Part shown: piece after piece, positions 47,456 to 55,333 of the stretch
How positions within the stretch are numbered: position 1 is the first letter of the stretch
Layout of the letters: each line of letters opens with the position of its first letter
Origin: Corynebacterium kutscheri
Lineage (GTDB): Bacteria > Actinomycetota > Actinomycetes > Mycobacteriales > Mycobacteriaceae
Assembly (NCBI RefSeq): GCF_000980835.1
Contig: NZ_CP011312.1
Span: forward strand, 744,001 to 808,000
Direction of reading: 5' to 3'
Length of the DNA: 64,000 bases
Program-made: the position numbers and the translations under genes
Notes under the pieces: model-generated
What the model saw: only the letters and a program-made list of their open reading frames with translations
Told to the model about the DNA's origin: nothing
Databases searched by the model: none

Positions 47456-48541
47456 ATGCCTACCTACAAACAAATTAAGCGTTGGCAACAATATTTGGCT
47501 AATGAGCGTGCAGAAGCTGCTGTATACCGTGAGTTAGCTAAACGTAAAGAAGGCGAAGAACGAGAGATTTTATTATCGCTTGCTGAAGCAGAACAACGTC
47601 ATGAAGAATATTGGCGTACTCTCTTAGGCAATGATGTGGGCATGCCGCGAAGCCCTGGGTTTTCTACCCGACTATTAGGTTTTATGGCTCGACATTTTGG
47701 TAATGTGTTTGTGCTTGCCATGATGCAGACCGCTGAACAGCGTAATCCTTATGAAACTGATGCAGATGCAACTGCACAGATGCGTGCTGATGAGGCTATT
47801 CACGCAGAGATTGTGCGTGGATTAGCAGCTCAAGGACGCGAGAAAATGAGTGGAAATTTCCGGGCGGCGATTTTTGGTGCTAATGATGGTTTAGTTTCAA
47901 ATTTAGCGTTAGTTTTAGGTGTTATTGGTTCTGGCCTAGGCACTAACATTATTGTGCTAACTGGTATCTCTGGTTTACTTGCTGGTGCTTTGTCAATGGC
48001 AGCGGGGGAGTATATTTCAGTAAAAAGCCAAGAAGAGCTTTTAGATGCGTCAACACCGCATCCGAAGACAAAAGAAAAAGTGCCGGCCTTAGATGTTAAT
48101 GCCAATGAACTTGCTTTGGTCTATCGTGCTCGTGGAATGAGTGAGTCGGAAGCTGGTGCATATGCAGCACAAATGTTTGCTGAACTAGCTGCTCATCAAG
48201 GGATTAATGATCAAAGTTTTATTGGTTCTTTGGATTTTGATGATTCTGTAGCTGAAGTAGAAGAAAATGGTGCCATTCAAGCAGCAATTTCTAGTTTTTT
48301 GTGCTTTGCTTTGGGTGCTTTTGTACCTATTTTTCCTTTTCTTTTTGGATTATCAGTAATTACGGCAAGTATTATTGCGCTGATTATTGTAGGTTTAGTT
48401 TTAATGATAACTGGAAGTATTACTGGTATTTTATCTGGTAAACCACCACTAAAACGTGCTCTGCGGCAGCTGGTTATTGGTTTAGCTGCTGCTGCTGTGA
48501 CTTATGGTTTAGGTTCTTTATTTGGGGTGGCTATTACCTAG
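47456..48541 (+). CDS. Ferritin-like/VIT1 fusion iron exporter (MbfA-like)
   Basis: A 361-residue membrane protein with an N-terminal erythrin/ferritin-like domain (about 1–140) carrying ExxH metal ligands (AEAEQRHEEYW), then a VIT1/CCC1 domain with about five transmembrane helices (FGANDGLVSNLALVLGV, SMAAGEYISVKSQEEL). Such fusions, called MbfA in alpha-proteobacteria, export iron or manganese. GGAGGT precedes the ATG. It lies upstream of the convergent zur gene, separated by a bidirectional terminator. Confidence 0.87.
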   Translation: MPTYKQIKRWQQYLANERAEAAVYRELAKRKEGEEREILLSLAEAEQRHEEYWRTLLGNDVGMPRSPGFSTRLLGFMARHFGNVFVLAMMQTAEQRNPYETDADATAQMRADEAIHAEIVRGLAAQGREKMSGNFRAAIFGANDGLVSNLALVLGVIGSGLGTNIIVLTGISGLLAGALSMAAGEYISVKSQEELLDASTPHPKTKEKVPALDVNANELALVYRARGMSESEAGAYAAQMFAELAAHQGINDQSFIGSLDFDDSVAEVEENGAIQAAISSFLCFALGAFVPIFPFLFGLSVITASIIALIIVGLVLMITGSITGILSGKPPLKRALRQLVIGLAAAAVTYGLGSLFGVAIT

Positions 48542-48589
48542 TAGTAAAGATGCGCAGAAAGCATAGTGTAGGAGATCTGAGTATAGATA

Positions 48590-48621
48590 AAAGCAGGCAT
48601 GATGTTTTTCATGCCTGCTTT
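48590..48621. terminator. Bidirectional terminator between VIT1 gene and zur
   Basis: A perfect 13-bp stem (48590–48602 with 48609–48621) with a 6-nt loop and T-rich right flank; the A-rich left flank suits the opposite strand. Confidence 0.88.
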
Positions 48622-48633
48622 ATTCGATGATTT

Positions 48634-49056
48634 TTAGTTGCGCTTACATATTGGGCACAGACCATAAATCTCTGCATCGTGGCCGGTGAGTTCAAAACCA
48701 TTGGCCGAGGCTACTTCTTGGGCCCAGCGTTCTACCGGACCGCCATCAATTTCGATAGTGCGAGAGCACGAGGTGCATACTAGGTGGTGATGGTGGTCAT
48801 CATTAAGACAGTGTCGGTAGAGGGTCTCGCCATTAGACATGTGCAAGACATCAACTGCTTTAATATCAGTTAAAGACTGTAAAGTGCGATAAACGGTGGT
48901 AAGCCCTACCTTGAGGTTACGGTGGGTAAGCTCATCATGGATGGTCTTGGCTGAAGCAAAGTTATCTAATTCGCGAAGAACATTGACGACGGCCGTACGC
49001 TGGCGAGTACTGCGCACGCCAAGCTTGGGGACTGTGGAGTCAAATGTGCGATTCAT
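48634..49056 (-). CDS. zur: Zinc uptake regulator Zur (Fur family)
   Basis: A 140-residue Fur-family repressor. The winged helix includes STRQRTAVVNVLREL and LTTVYRTLQSL; the metal-binding part includes HHHHLVCTSC and a final CPIC, two CxxC zinc sites. The position between the VIT1 gene and arsR/glyS matches the zinc-responsive Zur of C. glutamicum and C. diphtheriae. ATG 49056 is preferred (GAAGGA seven bases upstream) over an in-frame ATG at 49089. No clear Zur box was found. Confidence 0.9.
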   Translation of the reverse strand: MNRTFDSTVPKLGVRSTRQRTAVVNVLRELDNFASAKTIHDELTHRNLKVGLTTVYRTLQSLTDIKAVDVLHMSNGETLYRHCLNDDHHHHLVCTSCSRTIEIDGGPVERWAQEVASANGFELTGHDAEIYGLCPICKRN

Positions 49057-49261
49057 AATGGGTCCTTCATTGTGGTGGTAATTGCTCATAACAAACCAAT
49101 ATCTTTTACCGGCCAGGGCGTGGTAGGTAAAAGAATCTAAAAACGATCAAACAGTTTTCTGTTTGTTCATGACTGAACGGGCTTTTGTTTTGATGGTTTT
49201 GTTGTGTGCTTAGCTAATACCGTACTGGTTTACACATTCAAATGGCTACTAATAAGCAATG

Positions 49262-49278
49262 ATTAATTTGAAATTAAT
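49262..49278. promoter_or_regulatory. A/T palindrome in the zur upstream region
   Basis: ATTAATTT and AAATTAAT are perfect 8-bp arms around one G. A related element with arms TTAATTTT and AAAATTAA sits upstream of arsR at 50174–50194. Both are candidate operators; no known consensus is matched. Confidence 0.35.
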
Positions 49279-49436
49279 GTGCGTTTGCGGGGAACTTTTA
49301 TATTAATCTTTTTTATTTTTATATTTATTCTTATTTTTTCCGGACAAAATATCTTAAGCTGCGAATATGCTTATCTTGTACCACGGCATTTAGAGTGAAC
49401 AAATGGAAAAGAAAGCAAATTTTCTTTAAAAAAGAG

Positions 49437-49466
49437 AATAAAATCACAAATGAGGGGATTTGTGAT
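49437..49466 (-). terminator. Probable arsR terminator
   Basis: ATCACAAAT (49443–49451) and ATTTGTGAT (49458–49466) form a 9-bp stem around GAGGGG; on the minus strand TTTTATTC follows. AT-rich stem, so moderate confidence. Confidence 0.5.
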
Positions 49467-49625
49467 CTTTGCAACTTTCCTGAGGTGTGTTTCTGCTGGG
49501 CACATTTTGTGTGTTGCTTGTTTGGTATAAAGCGGTTGCTGGTGGAAGTTGCGCTTCCGGAGTAGGTGTCCTTTTCACATGTTGTAGTGTGGGGTGTTTG
49601 GTGGTTGGTTTGTCTTTGGGTTGGG

Positions 49626-50012
49626 TTATCGGCTGCCGCTTTTGCGACTGTGGTCAATATTGAACCCTAATTCAATAATTTCCATTGCGCGTGGTTCCGA
49701 AAGACGATAAACCATTTGTCTGCCGGTGCGTTCATTGTGGATGAGCTTGGCTTGTTTTAGGACCCGTAAATGCTGACTAATTAGTGGTTGGCTAGATCCT
49801 AGGGTATTGACAAGCTCATAAACGAAATGATCGCGTTCTTGTAAAAGAGATAAAATTTTAAGCCTTAGTGGGGAGTCAATCGCTCGGAAAATGTGGGCGA
49901 CGGCGTTGTAATTCCTATTGGGGTCATAGGTAACTGCCCCATCCTCGGTTTTTTGGATCTCAACCTTGGATTTGAGTGGCTCAACGACGGATTGATGATT
50001 ATGAGTTTCCAC
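49626..50012 (-). CDS. ArsR/SmtB family zinc-responsive regulator
   Basis: A 128-residue metal-sensing winged-helix repressor. The recognition region is SSQPLISQHLRVLKQAKLI. The protein has no cysteine, so the alpha-3 CxC sensor of arsenic or cadmium types is absent; histidine and aspartate near the N-terminus (METHNHQ) and C-terminus (NIDHS) could bind zinc instead, as in SmtB-type zinc sensors. Its place beside zur and glyS matches the ArsR-type gene of C. glutamicum. Confidence 0.9.
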   Translation of the reverse strand: METHNHQSVVEPLKSKVEIQKTEDGAVTYDPNRNYNAVAHIFRAIDSPLRLKILSLLQERDHFVYELVNTLGSSQPLISQHLRVLKQAKLIHNERTGRQMVYRLSEPRAMEIIELGFNIDHSRKSGSR

Positions 50013-50173
50013 TGACCCTCCTTTCCTGGAGTCCCTGAGTGTGATAGTGGAGGCACTAATGGAAAAACAGTGGATGTGATGCCCGACTATCTTATGAACA
50101 GACTGTAAGCATAATTACCAGCAAATTTGATACATGAAAAACCTGGCAATGTTCACTATGAAAGTGTTTCATC

Positions 50174-50194
50174 TTAATTTTAAATGAAAATTAA
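50174..50194. promoter_or_regulatory. A/T palindrome upstream of arsR
   Basis: TTAATTTT and AAAATTAA are perfect 8-bp arms around a 5-nt centre, about 165 bp upstream of the arsR start. Confidence 0.35.
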
Positions 50195-50263
50195 TTCGCT
50201 TTCAAGTAGATTTGCTAGCTTTATTATCCGTATTGACTTGCAGTTACATGTGTCTTGCGTGTG

Positions 50264-50278
50264 TTCACCTAGGGTGAA
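50264..50278. promoter_or_regulatory. Inverted repeat TTCACC-tag-GGTGAA
   Basis: A 15-bp element with 6-bp arms and a 3-bp centre, upstream of arsR. It does not match the Zur, DtxR or LexA consensus. Confidence 0.35.
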
Positions 50279-50324
50279 ACGGTAGAGTTTTTTCGAAAAG
50301 GATATTAAAAAACTTGCCCAGAAA

Positions 50325-50340
50325 AGTGATGGAGATCACG
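50325..50340. promoter_or_regulatory. CRP/GlxR-like binding site
   Basis: AGTGATGGAGATCACG keeps both GTGA and TCAC halves of the TGTGA-N6-TCACA consensus with the correct 6-bp spacing. GlxR is the CRP-type regulator of corynebacteria; the target here would be arsR or glyS. Confidence 0.45.
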
Positions 50341-50526
50341 TATTTATATGGTATATTTGATGACTTATTGAAAATAATTTGCATACCTAACGAATGTCAA
50401 TAATGCCATCTTGGTGTAGTCAAAGCTCTTCTGGCGAAAATGAGTGGGTTTGTTTTTTAGATATGCAGTTGGGTTGGCTATGTCATGCTTTAGTGCGATC
50501 GATAGGGCGCTGTGCAAAGGATCGGC

Positions 50527-50532
50527 TAGACT
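50527..50532 (+). promoter_or_regulatory. Possible -10 element of glyS
   Basis: TAGACT with no clear -35. It would give a glyS leader of about 170 nt that holds hairpins at about 50574–50603 and 50655–50671. Confidence 0.3.
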
Positions 50533-50654
50533 TAAACAAGTGTTCATATTGGCGTATTGAGGTTATCGAAGTGGCTGTAAAACAGATAGTAAAAACACAG
50601 CCCCGGTGGCTTGGCGTTATATCGCCGTCGAAAAGCTGATACGTGGACAAATGG

Positions 50655-50671
50655 CACCGCTGCCAGCGGTG
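50655..50671 (+). promoter_or_regulatory. Hairpin in the glyS leader
   Basis: CACCGCTG and CAGCGGTG are perfect arms separated by one base (the loop must open two or more pairs), 37 bp before the glyS ATG. The context TGGCACCGC resembles part of a T-box antiterminator but the match is partial. Confidence 0.35.
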
Positions 50672-50707
50672 TTCACGAGAAAATAATAAGGAGAAGATTC
50701 CGCTCTT

Positions 50708-52093
50708 ATGACAAACAAGAATGTCATCGAAACGGTGGTTAACCTATGTAAACGCCGTGGTTTGGTCTATCCTAGCGGTGAAATTTATGGTGGTACCCGC
50801 TCGGCCTGGGATTATGGTCCTCTTGGTGTCGAGTTAAAAGAAAATATTAAGCGTCAATGGTGGCGCAGTATGGTTACCTCGCGTGCAGATGTTGTCGGTG
50901 TGGATACCTCGGTAATTTTGCCTCGTCAGACGTGGGTTACTTCAGGGCATGTAGAAGTTTTTACCGATCCGCTGGTGGAATCTTTGCATACCCATAAGCG
51001 TTATCGGGCAGACCATTTGCTTGAGGCCTATGAAGAAAAGCATGGGCATCCACCGGTTAATGGGTTGGCTGATATTAATGATCCAGAAACCGGTCAGCCT
51101 GGCGCCTGGACAGAGCCTAAGGCTTTTTCTGGCTTATTGAAGACCTTCCTAGGCCCAGTTGATGATGAAGAAGGATTGCACTATCTGCGTCCTGAAACCG
51201 CACAGGGAATTTTTGTTAATTTTAAGAATGTTATGACCTCTGCGCGTATGAAACCGCCCTTTGGTATTGCCAATATTGGTAAGTCTTTCCGTAATGAGAT
51301 TACCCCAGGTAACTTTATTTTCCGCACTCGTGAATTTGAGCAGATGGAGATGGAGTTCTTTGTTAAACCTGGCGAAGATGAAACATGGCACCAATATTGG
51401 ATTGACGCCCGCCATCAGTGGTACATTGACTTAGGAATTAACCCCGATAACCTGCGTTTATATGAGCACCCACAGGAAAAGCTTAGCCATTACTCTAAGC
51501 GTACGGTAGATGTGGAGTACGCCTTTGGTTTCCAGGGATCTAAGTGGGGCGAGCTTGAGGGCGTGGCTAACCGTACCGATTATGATCTGCGCGTTCATTC
51601 CGAGGGTTCGGGCGAGGATCTGTCCTACTTTGATCAAGAAACGGGCGAGCGCTGGATTCCTTATGTTATCGAGCCGGCTGCTGGTTTAGGCCGTTCTATG
51701 ATGGCCTTCCTTGTTGATGCCTATCATGAGGATCAAGCTCCGAATGCCAAAGGCGGAACAGATACCCGCGTTGTATTAAAATTGGATTACCGATTAAGTC
51801 CGGTGAAAGTTGCCGTACTGCCATTGAGCAAGAAAGAACCCTTGGCTGGAAAAGCTGAAGAACTTACTCGTACCTTGCGTCAGTTCTGGAATGTGGAATA
51901 TGACACTTCTGGTGCGATTGGTCGTCGTTATCGTCGCCAAGATGAGATCGGTACGCCTTTTTGCGTTACCGTAGATTTCGAAACCCTCGAAGATAATGCA
52001 GTGACCGTGCGTGAGCGCGACACGATGGCACAGGAGCGCGTCAGCCTTGATGAACTCCAGTCTTACCTCGCAGCCCGACTAGCTGGCTGCTAA
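50708..52093 (+). CDS. glyS: Glycine–tRNA ligase (class II, homodimeric)
   Basis: A 461-residue class II synthetase of the alpha-2 type. Motif 2 and 3 regions ([26 protein letters not shown] in pieces; [14 protein letters not shown]) are clear, as is [13 protein letters not shown] early on. The C-terminal anticodon-binding domain spans about 360–461. AAGGAGAAG precedes the ATG. Two unknown genes follow 21 and 14 bp apart, probably in one transcript. Confidence 0.96.
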   Translation: MTNKNVIETVVNLCKRRGLVYPSGEIYGGTRSAWDYGPLGVELKENIKRQWWRSMVTSRADVVGVDTSVILPRQTWVTSGHVEVFTDPLVESLHTHKRYRADHLLEAYEEKHGHPPVNGLADINDPETGQPGAWTEPKAFSGLLKTFLGPVDDEEGLHYLRPETAQGIFVNFKNVMTSARMKPPFGIANIGKSFRNEITPGNFIFRTREFEQMEMEFFVKPGEDETWHQYWIDARHQWYIDLGINPDNLRLYEHPQEKLSHYSKRTVDVEYAFGFQGSKWGELEGVANRTDYDLRVHSEGSGEDLSYFDQETGERWIPYVIEPAAGLGRSMMAFLVDAYHEDQAPNAKGGTDTRVVLKLDYRLSPVKVAVLPLSKKEPLAGKAEELTRTLRQFWNVEYDTSGAIGRRYRRQDEIGTPFCVTVDFETLEDNAVTVRERDTMAQERVSLDELQSYLAARLAGC

Positions 52094-52114
52094 TTTATAA
52101 GGAGAAAACAGATC

Positions 52115-52639
52115 ATGCAGTACACGCGTTGGGATAAGCGCCATGAGGGGCTCGTTGAGCTTTTCGACGATGCAGCAACACATATCGCAACTTTTCCTAT
52201 AGATGCTAAAGGAACGCATCAGGTAAGTGTTGGCGATACCTCTTGGTCTTTAGAAACAACCCCCAATGCGGTGCATGCTCTTCTTCCTGATGGTAAGAAG
52301 TACTCTGCAACCGTAGCGAAGAATTTTTCCCGCGCTAAGGTTATTGATATTTCTTTGGATGGGCTGGCTGTTAAAGTAATTAATGAAGCTCGTAAGGATT
52401 GGGTTTACACCCTTGCTAATGAAGAAGAAACCAAACTCGGTCAATTTTCTGGCGGAAACAATGGTGTGCGGCATTCGGTGACTGAATTTGAACCTGATGG
52501 ACCCCTTAGTGATGAGCAGAAGGTTTTTCTCAGTCAGATCAGCCGAAACACTTTGGAATCAAACCTCAATAGCTTTTCGTTGATCTTGACGATTAGCCTT
52601 TTACTACTTATTCCACTCGTTGTTTTCATGCTGCTGTAA
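52115..52639 (+). CDS. Tail-anchored protein of unknown function
   Basis: A 174-residue protein with a beta-rich soluble part and one hydrophobic helix at the very C-terminus (about 154–174, LILTISLLLLIPLVVFMLL), so it is probably tail-anchored facing the cytosol. AAGGAGAAAA is a good ribosome-binding site. Repeated D-G strand turns resemble the LURP-one/tubby-like fold, but that is only a guess. It shares the reading unit with the next gene. Confidence 0.7.
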   Translation: MQYTRWDKRHEGLVELFDDAATHIATFPIDAKGTHQVSVGDTSWSLETTPNAVHALLPDGKKYSATVAKNFSRAKVIDISLDGLAVKVINEARKDWVYTLANEEETKLGQFSGGNNGVRHSVTEFEPDGPLSDEQKVFLSQISRNTLESNLNSFSLILTISLLLLIPLVVFMLL

Positions 52640-52653
52640 TAAGTGATTTTGTT

Positions 52654-53103
52654 ATGAAGGATCGTCAGCTTATCTGGACAAAAGATCAGCTTTCTACTGC
52701 CAACGGTACGGTGATCGCTGTGATGCGGGAACGTGTTTTAGAAATTGGCGACAAGCGCTTAGCTATTGAACCTTCTCAGGGTTCAATGATGCGTTATCAA
52801 TTGCGTGCAACTGGGGTAGGCAAGACTACTTTTAGCATGCGTAATATAGGGTTAAGCGTGCACCGGTTACAGTTAGATTGCGGTGGCAGAAAGTACAGTA
52901 TGAATCGAGTAAGTACGTGGCATAAAAAACGCAAACTTATCGACGCTACCGGTACGCATATAGCGACCACAACAGCCCCGGTGGGTTCCACAATGCGGGT
53001 TAGTATCGTGACAGAGGGTATAAATATACCGATTGAGGATCTTGTTTTTGCAACCTACGGTGCTTTCTTTATCGATGTTCCGGTATATCGGACTAAGCAT
53101 TAA
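52654..53103 (+). CDS. Soluble beta-rich protein of unknown function
   Basis: A 149-residue protein with no membrane helix, predicted mostly beta strands separated by Gly/Asp turns. The alternating pattern around HIATTTAPVGSTMRVSIV is similar in feel to strands of the preceding protein (HIATFPIDAKGTHQVSV), so the two may be diverged relatives. No catalytic motif is seen. It ends at a terminator, closing the glyS operon. Confidence 0.65.
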   Translation: MKDRQLIWTKDQLSTANGTVIAVMRERVLEIGDKRLAIEPSQGSMMRYQLRATGVGKTTFSMRNIGLSVHRLQLDCGGRKYSMNRVSTWHKKRKLIDATGTHIATTTAPVGSTMRVSIVTEGINIPIEDLVFATYGAFFIDVPVYRTKH

Positions 53104-53133
53104 GACTTCATTACTTTGAATGAGTAAAAGATA

Positions 53134-53175
53134 AAGCGGTAGACCAAAATTTTATTGATCTACCGCTTATTTTTA
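53134..53175. terminator. Bidirectional terminator
   Basis: AAGCGGTAGA (53134–53143) pairs with TCTACCGCTT (53159–53168), 10 bp, with ATTTTTAT following. It lies between the glyS operon and the convergent TPM gene. Confidence 0.85.
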
Positions 53176-53185
53176 TAGGGGGTGT

Positions 53186-55201
53186 TTAGAAGCTTCCACC
53201 GCGGAAACCTCCGCCACCACCGCCGAATCCACCGCCACGGAAGCCGCCCCCGCCGCCACCAAAACCACCACGGTAACCGTAACCACCGCGACGGTGTGAG
53301 TTTAGTGCTTCATTAATAACCATGCCTGCAATGATGCTGCCAGTATTCATTGTTTGGCGCTGAGTTTGTTGACGATTATAACGATCGACATCTTTTTCTG
53401 CCTCACGCTGAGCCATAACCGCAGCATTATAAGCCTGGCGAGCAAGCGACATAGCTTGAATAGGATCACTATCACGTAATGCGATCGCTTGGCTGAGCAA
53501 GCGTTTGGCATCGGCAAGCTTAGTGCGAGCACTAGCGCCGATTACCTGACCACGGGTAGAGATGAAGCTCTCGGCACCTTGAACAGTTGATTCTGCAGTA
53601 GCAATTTGCTGAGAAAGTAACTGCATGCGTCGCTGATTATCGCGGTGAGTACTACGTAACTCTTCCAGCATATCGTCGAGCTCAGAATCAATAGCAGTGA
53701 GTCGTCGCCATACTCCTAGCGGGTCTTTAATCGTATGAGTATCTGCACTATCAAGTTCCTGGCGGGCGGTAGCTACGATTTGATCAAGCTGAGTCCAATC
53801 GTTTTTACGCAGTTGTGCGCGTAGCTCAAGAGCTTCGTTGATTTCTTCTTGTAGCTCTATACGTAGGTCAGGGATTCCCGTTTGAGCAGCAAGAATATCG
53901 TTAGGGGCCGTTTCAATAGCCGTTAAAAGTTCATGCGCATGTGCTTGCGCTGCCTCCGCACTATGAATCGCATCAACGAGACCGCCTTGTTCGCCGGCTG
54001 GCTGTTGGATGAGAGTACGACCATACTCAATGGATTTATCGAGTTCCGAAAGACTTACTTCAGCCATAGCCACATTGTCATTAATAGAACGCAACATGTC
54101 TTCTGAATAGGTGCTACGTAGTTGTTCAAGAGTGTTCTGAGCAGATGGAAGGCGAGTACTGAGTTTGACGCGTTCCTGGGTAAGACGATCTAAGGTAGCT
54201 GGTGCGGCAACTAATAAGTTACGTAGCTGTTCAAAGTTTTGTGCTTCAGCCTCTAGTGTGTCATCAGCTTGGCCGCAGGTAGAAATAATTTCGATATAAA
54301 GATTTCGTTTTTCTAATTCTGGTGCCTGTTCTGATTGCCGCCGTAATTCAAATGCTTGTTGGAGTGTGCTCTCAGAATGTCTAAGCGCGCGGCTAAAAGT
54401 GCGTGTTCGCTCGCCACCAAATTCACCGATTGCGATGCTGAGCTCAGAGCGAGCACCTTTAATAGATTCATCTGTGCTAATCAATTCTTCTTCCGCAAGT
54501 TGGTGCAGCACTGGGGTAGACAGTGTTGCTAGCGCAGCGGTGTTTTTAGGATCAATAGCGCGTGCTTGGTCAATATCGGAGGTAGCAGAAGCAGATTTGT
54601 TTTTATTTCTACGACGTGAGTATGCGACATAACCGCCACCTCCAACACCAACGGCAGCCAAAGTGGTAAGAAGCACACCAGTGCCGTTATTGGTGCTCGT
54701 TGTTGTGGTAGTAGTTGTGTCATCAGTAGGAGAACTGTTACGGGCAGCATTGATAAGCCCTAAGGAAGAACCTGCCCAATCTTGATTAGAAAGGGAACTT
54801 AATGCGGCAGCCTCCATCGCATCGAGCGTCTTGGTACTAAAATCCTCGCTGGCGTTAAGACCCCACTCGCGATCTTTGACGGCAACGGCATATACCGCAG
54901 TATTGTTAGTTCCAATGGCATTAAGAGTGCGCGTGGTCCATACCTCGGGGCCGTAACTATCAAAAGAATCGACAAATAAGACATAAACCTTTTGATTCTT
55001 TTCTTGTTCTAAAAGGTTAAGAGCTTGGTTAATTTGTGTCTCCTCGTCGACAGAAAGTACGTCGGCGGTATCAACAACCTGCTGGGCATATGCCTGCGGG
55101 GCTTCTGCAGCTGCCGGAGGGCTAAGAAGAAGCACCGGGGTAGCTGTTAGCGATAATAAGCCAGCAGCTGCAGCAGCAGAAAAGAATCGTGTTTTAGTCA
55201 T
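53186..55201 (-). CDS. TPM-domain secreted/membrane protein with Gly-rich tail
   Basis: A 671-residue protein. An N-terminal signal peptide (about 1–35) is followed by a TPM domain (about 40–160), a transmembrane helix near 180–198, a long coiled-coil region (about 210–610) and a Gly/Phe/Arg-rich tail with the unit GFGGGGGGFRGG repeated twice. M. tuberculosis has a TPM-domain gene (Rv2345) beside dgt, as here. The TPM domain has been reported as a metal-binding phosphatase-like fold; the role is unknown. ATG 55201 or GTG 55210 may start it. Confidence 0.85.
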   Translation of the reverse strand: MTKTRFFSAAAAAGLLSLTATPVLLLSPPAAAEAPQAYAQQVVDTADVLSVDEETQINQALNLLEQEKNQKVYVLFVDSFDSYGPEVWTTRTLNAIGTNNTAVYAVAVKDREWGLNASEDFSTKTLDAMEAAALSSLSNQDWAGSSLGLINAARNSSPTDDTTTTTTTSTNNGTGVLLTTLAAVGVGGGGYVAYSRRRNKNKSASATSDIDQARAIDPKNTAALATLSTPVLHQLAEEELISTDESIKGARSELSIAIGEFGGERTRTFSRALRHSESTLQQAFELRRQSEQAPELEKRNLYIEIISTCGQADDTLEAEAQNFEQLRNLLVAAPATLDRLTQERVKLSTRLPSAQNTLEQLRSTYSEDMLRSINDNVAMAEVSLSELDKSIEYGRTLIQQPAGEQGGLVDAIHSAEAAQAHAHELLTAIETAPNDILAAQTGIPDLRIELQEEINEALELRAQLRKNDWTQLDQIVATARQELDSADTHTIKDPLGVWRRLTAIDSELDDMLEELRSTHRDNQRRMQLLSQQIATAESTVQGAESFISTRGQVIGASARTKLADAKRLLSQAIALRDSDPIQAMSLARQAYNAAVMAQREAEKDVDRYNRQQTQRQTMNTGSIIAGMVINEALNSHRRGGYGYRGGFGGGGGGFRGGGFGGGGGGFRGGSF

Positions 55202-55333
55202 AGCAACCACTTTAGCTATTACCGTTAAGTAATGGTTGCTACTAGAACTAGCACGATTGGTAGCTTAGTCGATGAGCATTAGGCTAAGAGGTGGGTTTGT
55301 GCTTTCTTCAAGCAGTTGAGATACCTTTCTTTT

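Larger units (their letters stand above)
49057..49625. other. AT-rich 569-bp gap between arsR and zur
   Basis: In C. glutamicum arsR and zur are close neighbours; here 569 bp separate them. The gap contains ATTAATTT-G-AAATTAAT (49262–49278), CAAACAG/CTGTTTG (49148–49154/49159–49165) and a terminator-like repeat at 49443. The one ORF here is low complexity and not supported. Confidence 0.6.
50013..50707. other. 695-bp gap between arsR and glyS
   Basis: Divergent promoter region of arsR and glyS. It holds A/T palindrome 50174–50194, TTCACCTAGGGTGAA at 50264–50278, a CRP/GlxR-like site at 50325–50340, a -10-like TAGACT at 50527 and a hairpin-rich glyS leader. The one ORF on the plus strand is Cys/Trp-rich and not convincing. 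Confidence 0.6.

Noticed and set aside
49331..49657. 108-codon ORF in the zur–arsR gap
   Set aside because: Low-complexity Thr/Lys/Phe content, overlaps the arsR 3' end on the same strand in another frame, no ribosome-binding site and no recognised motif.
50394..50639. 81-codon ORF upstream of glyS
   Set aside because: Unusual Cys/Trp-rich composition, runs through the likely glyS promoter and leader, no ribosome-binding site.
50655..50671. T-box riboswitch for glyS
   Set aside because: Only part of the antiterminator word (TGGCACCGC) is present, the tRNA-pairing base does not suit tRNA-Gly, and no Stem I was recognised. Kept only as a structured leader.
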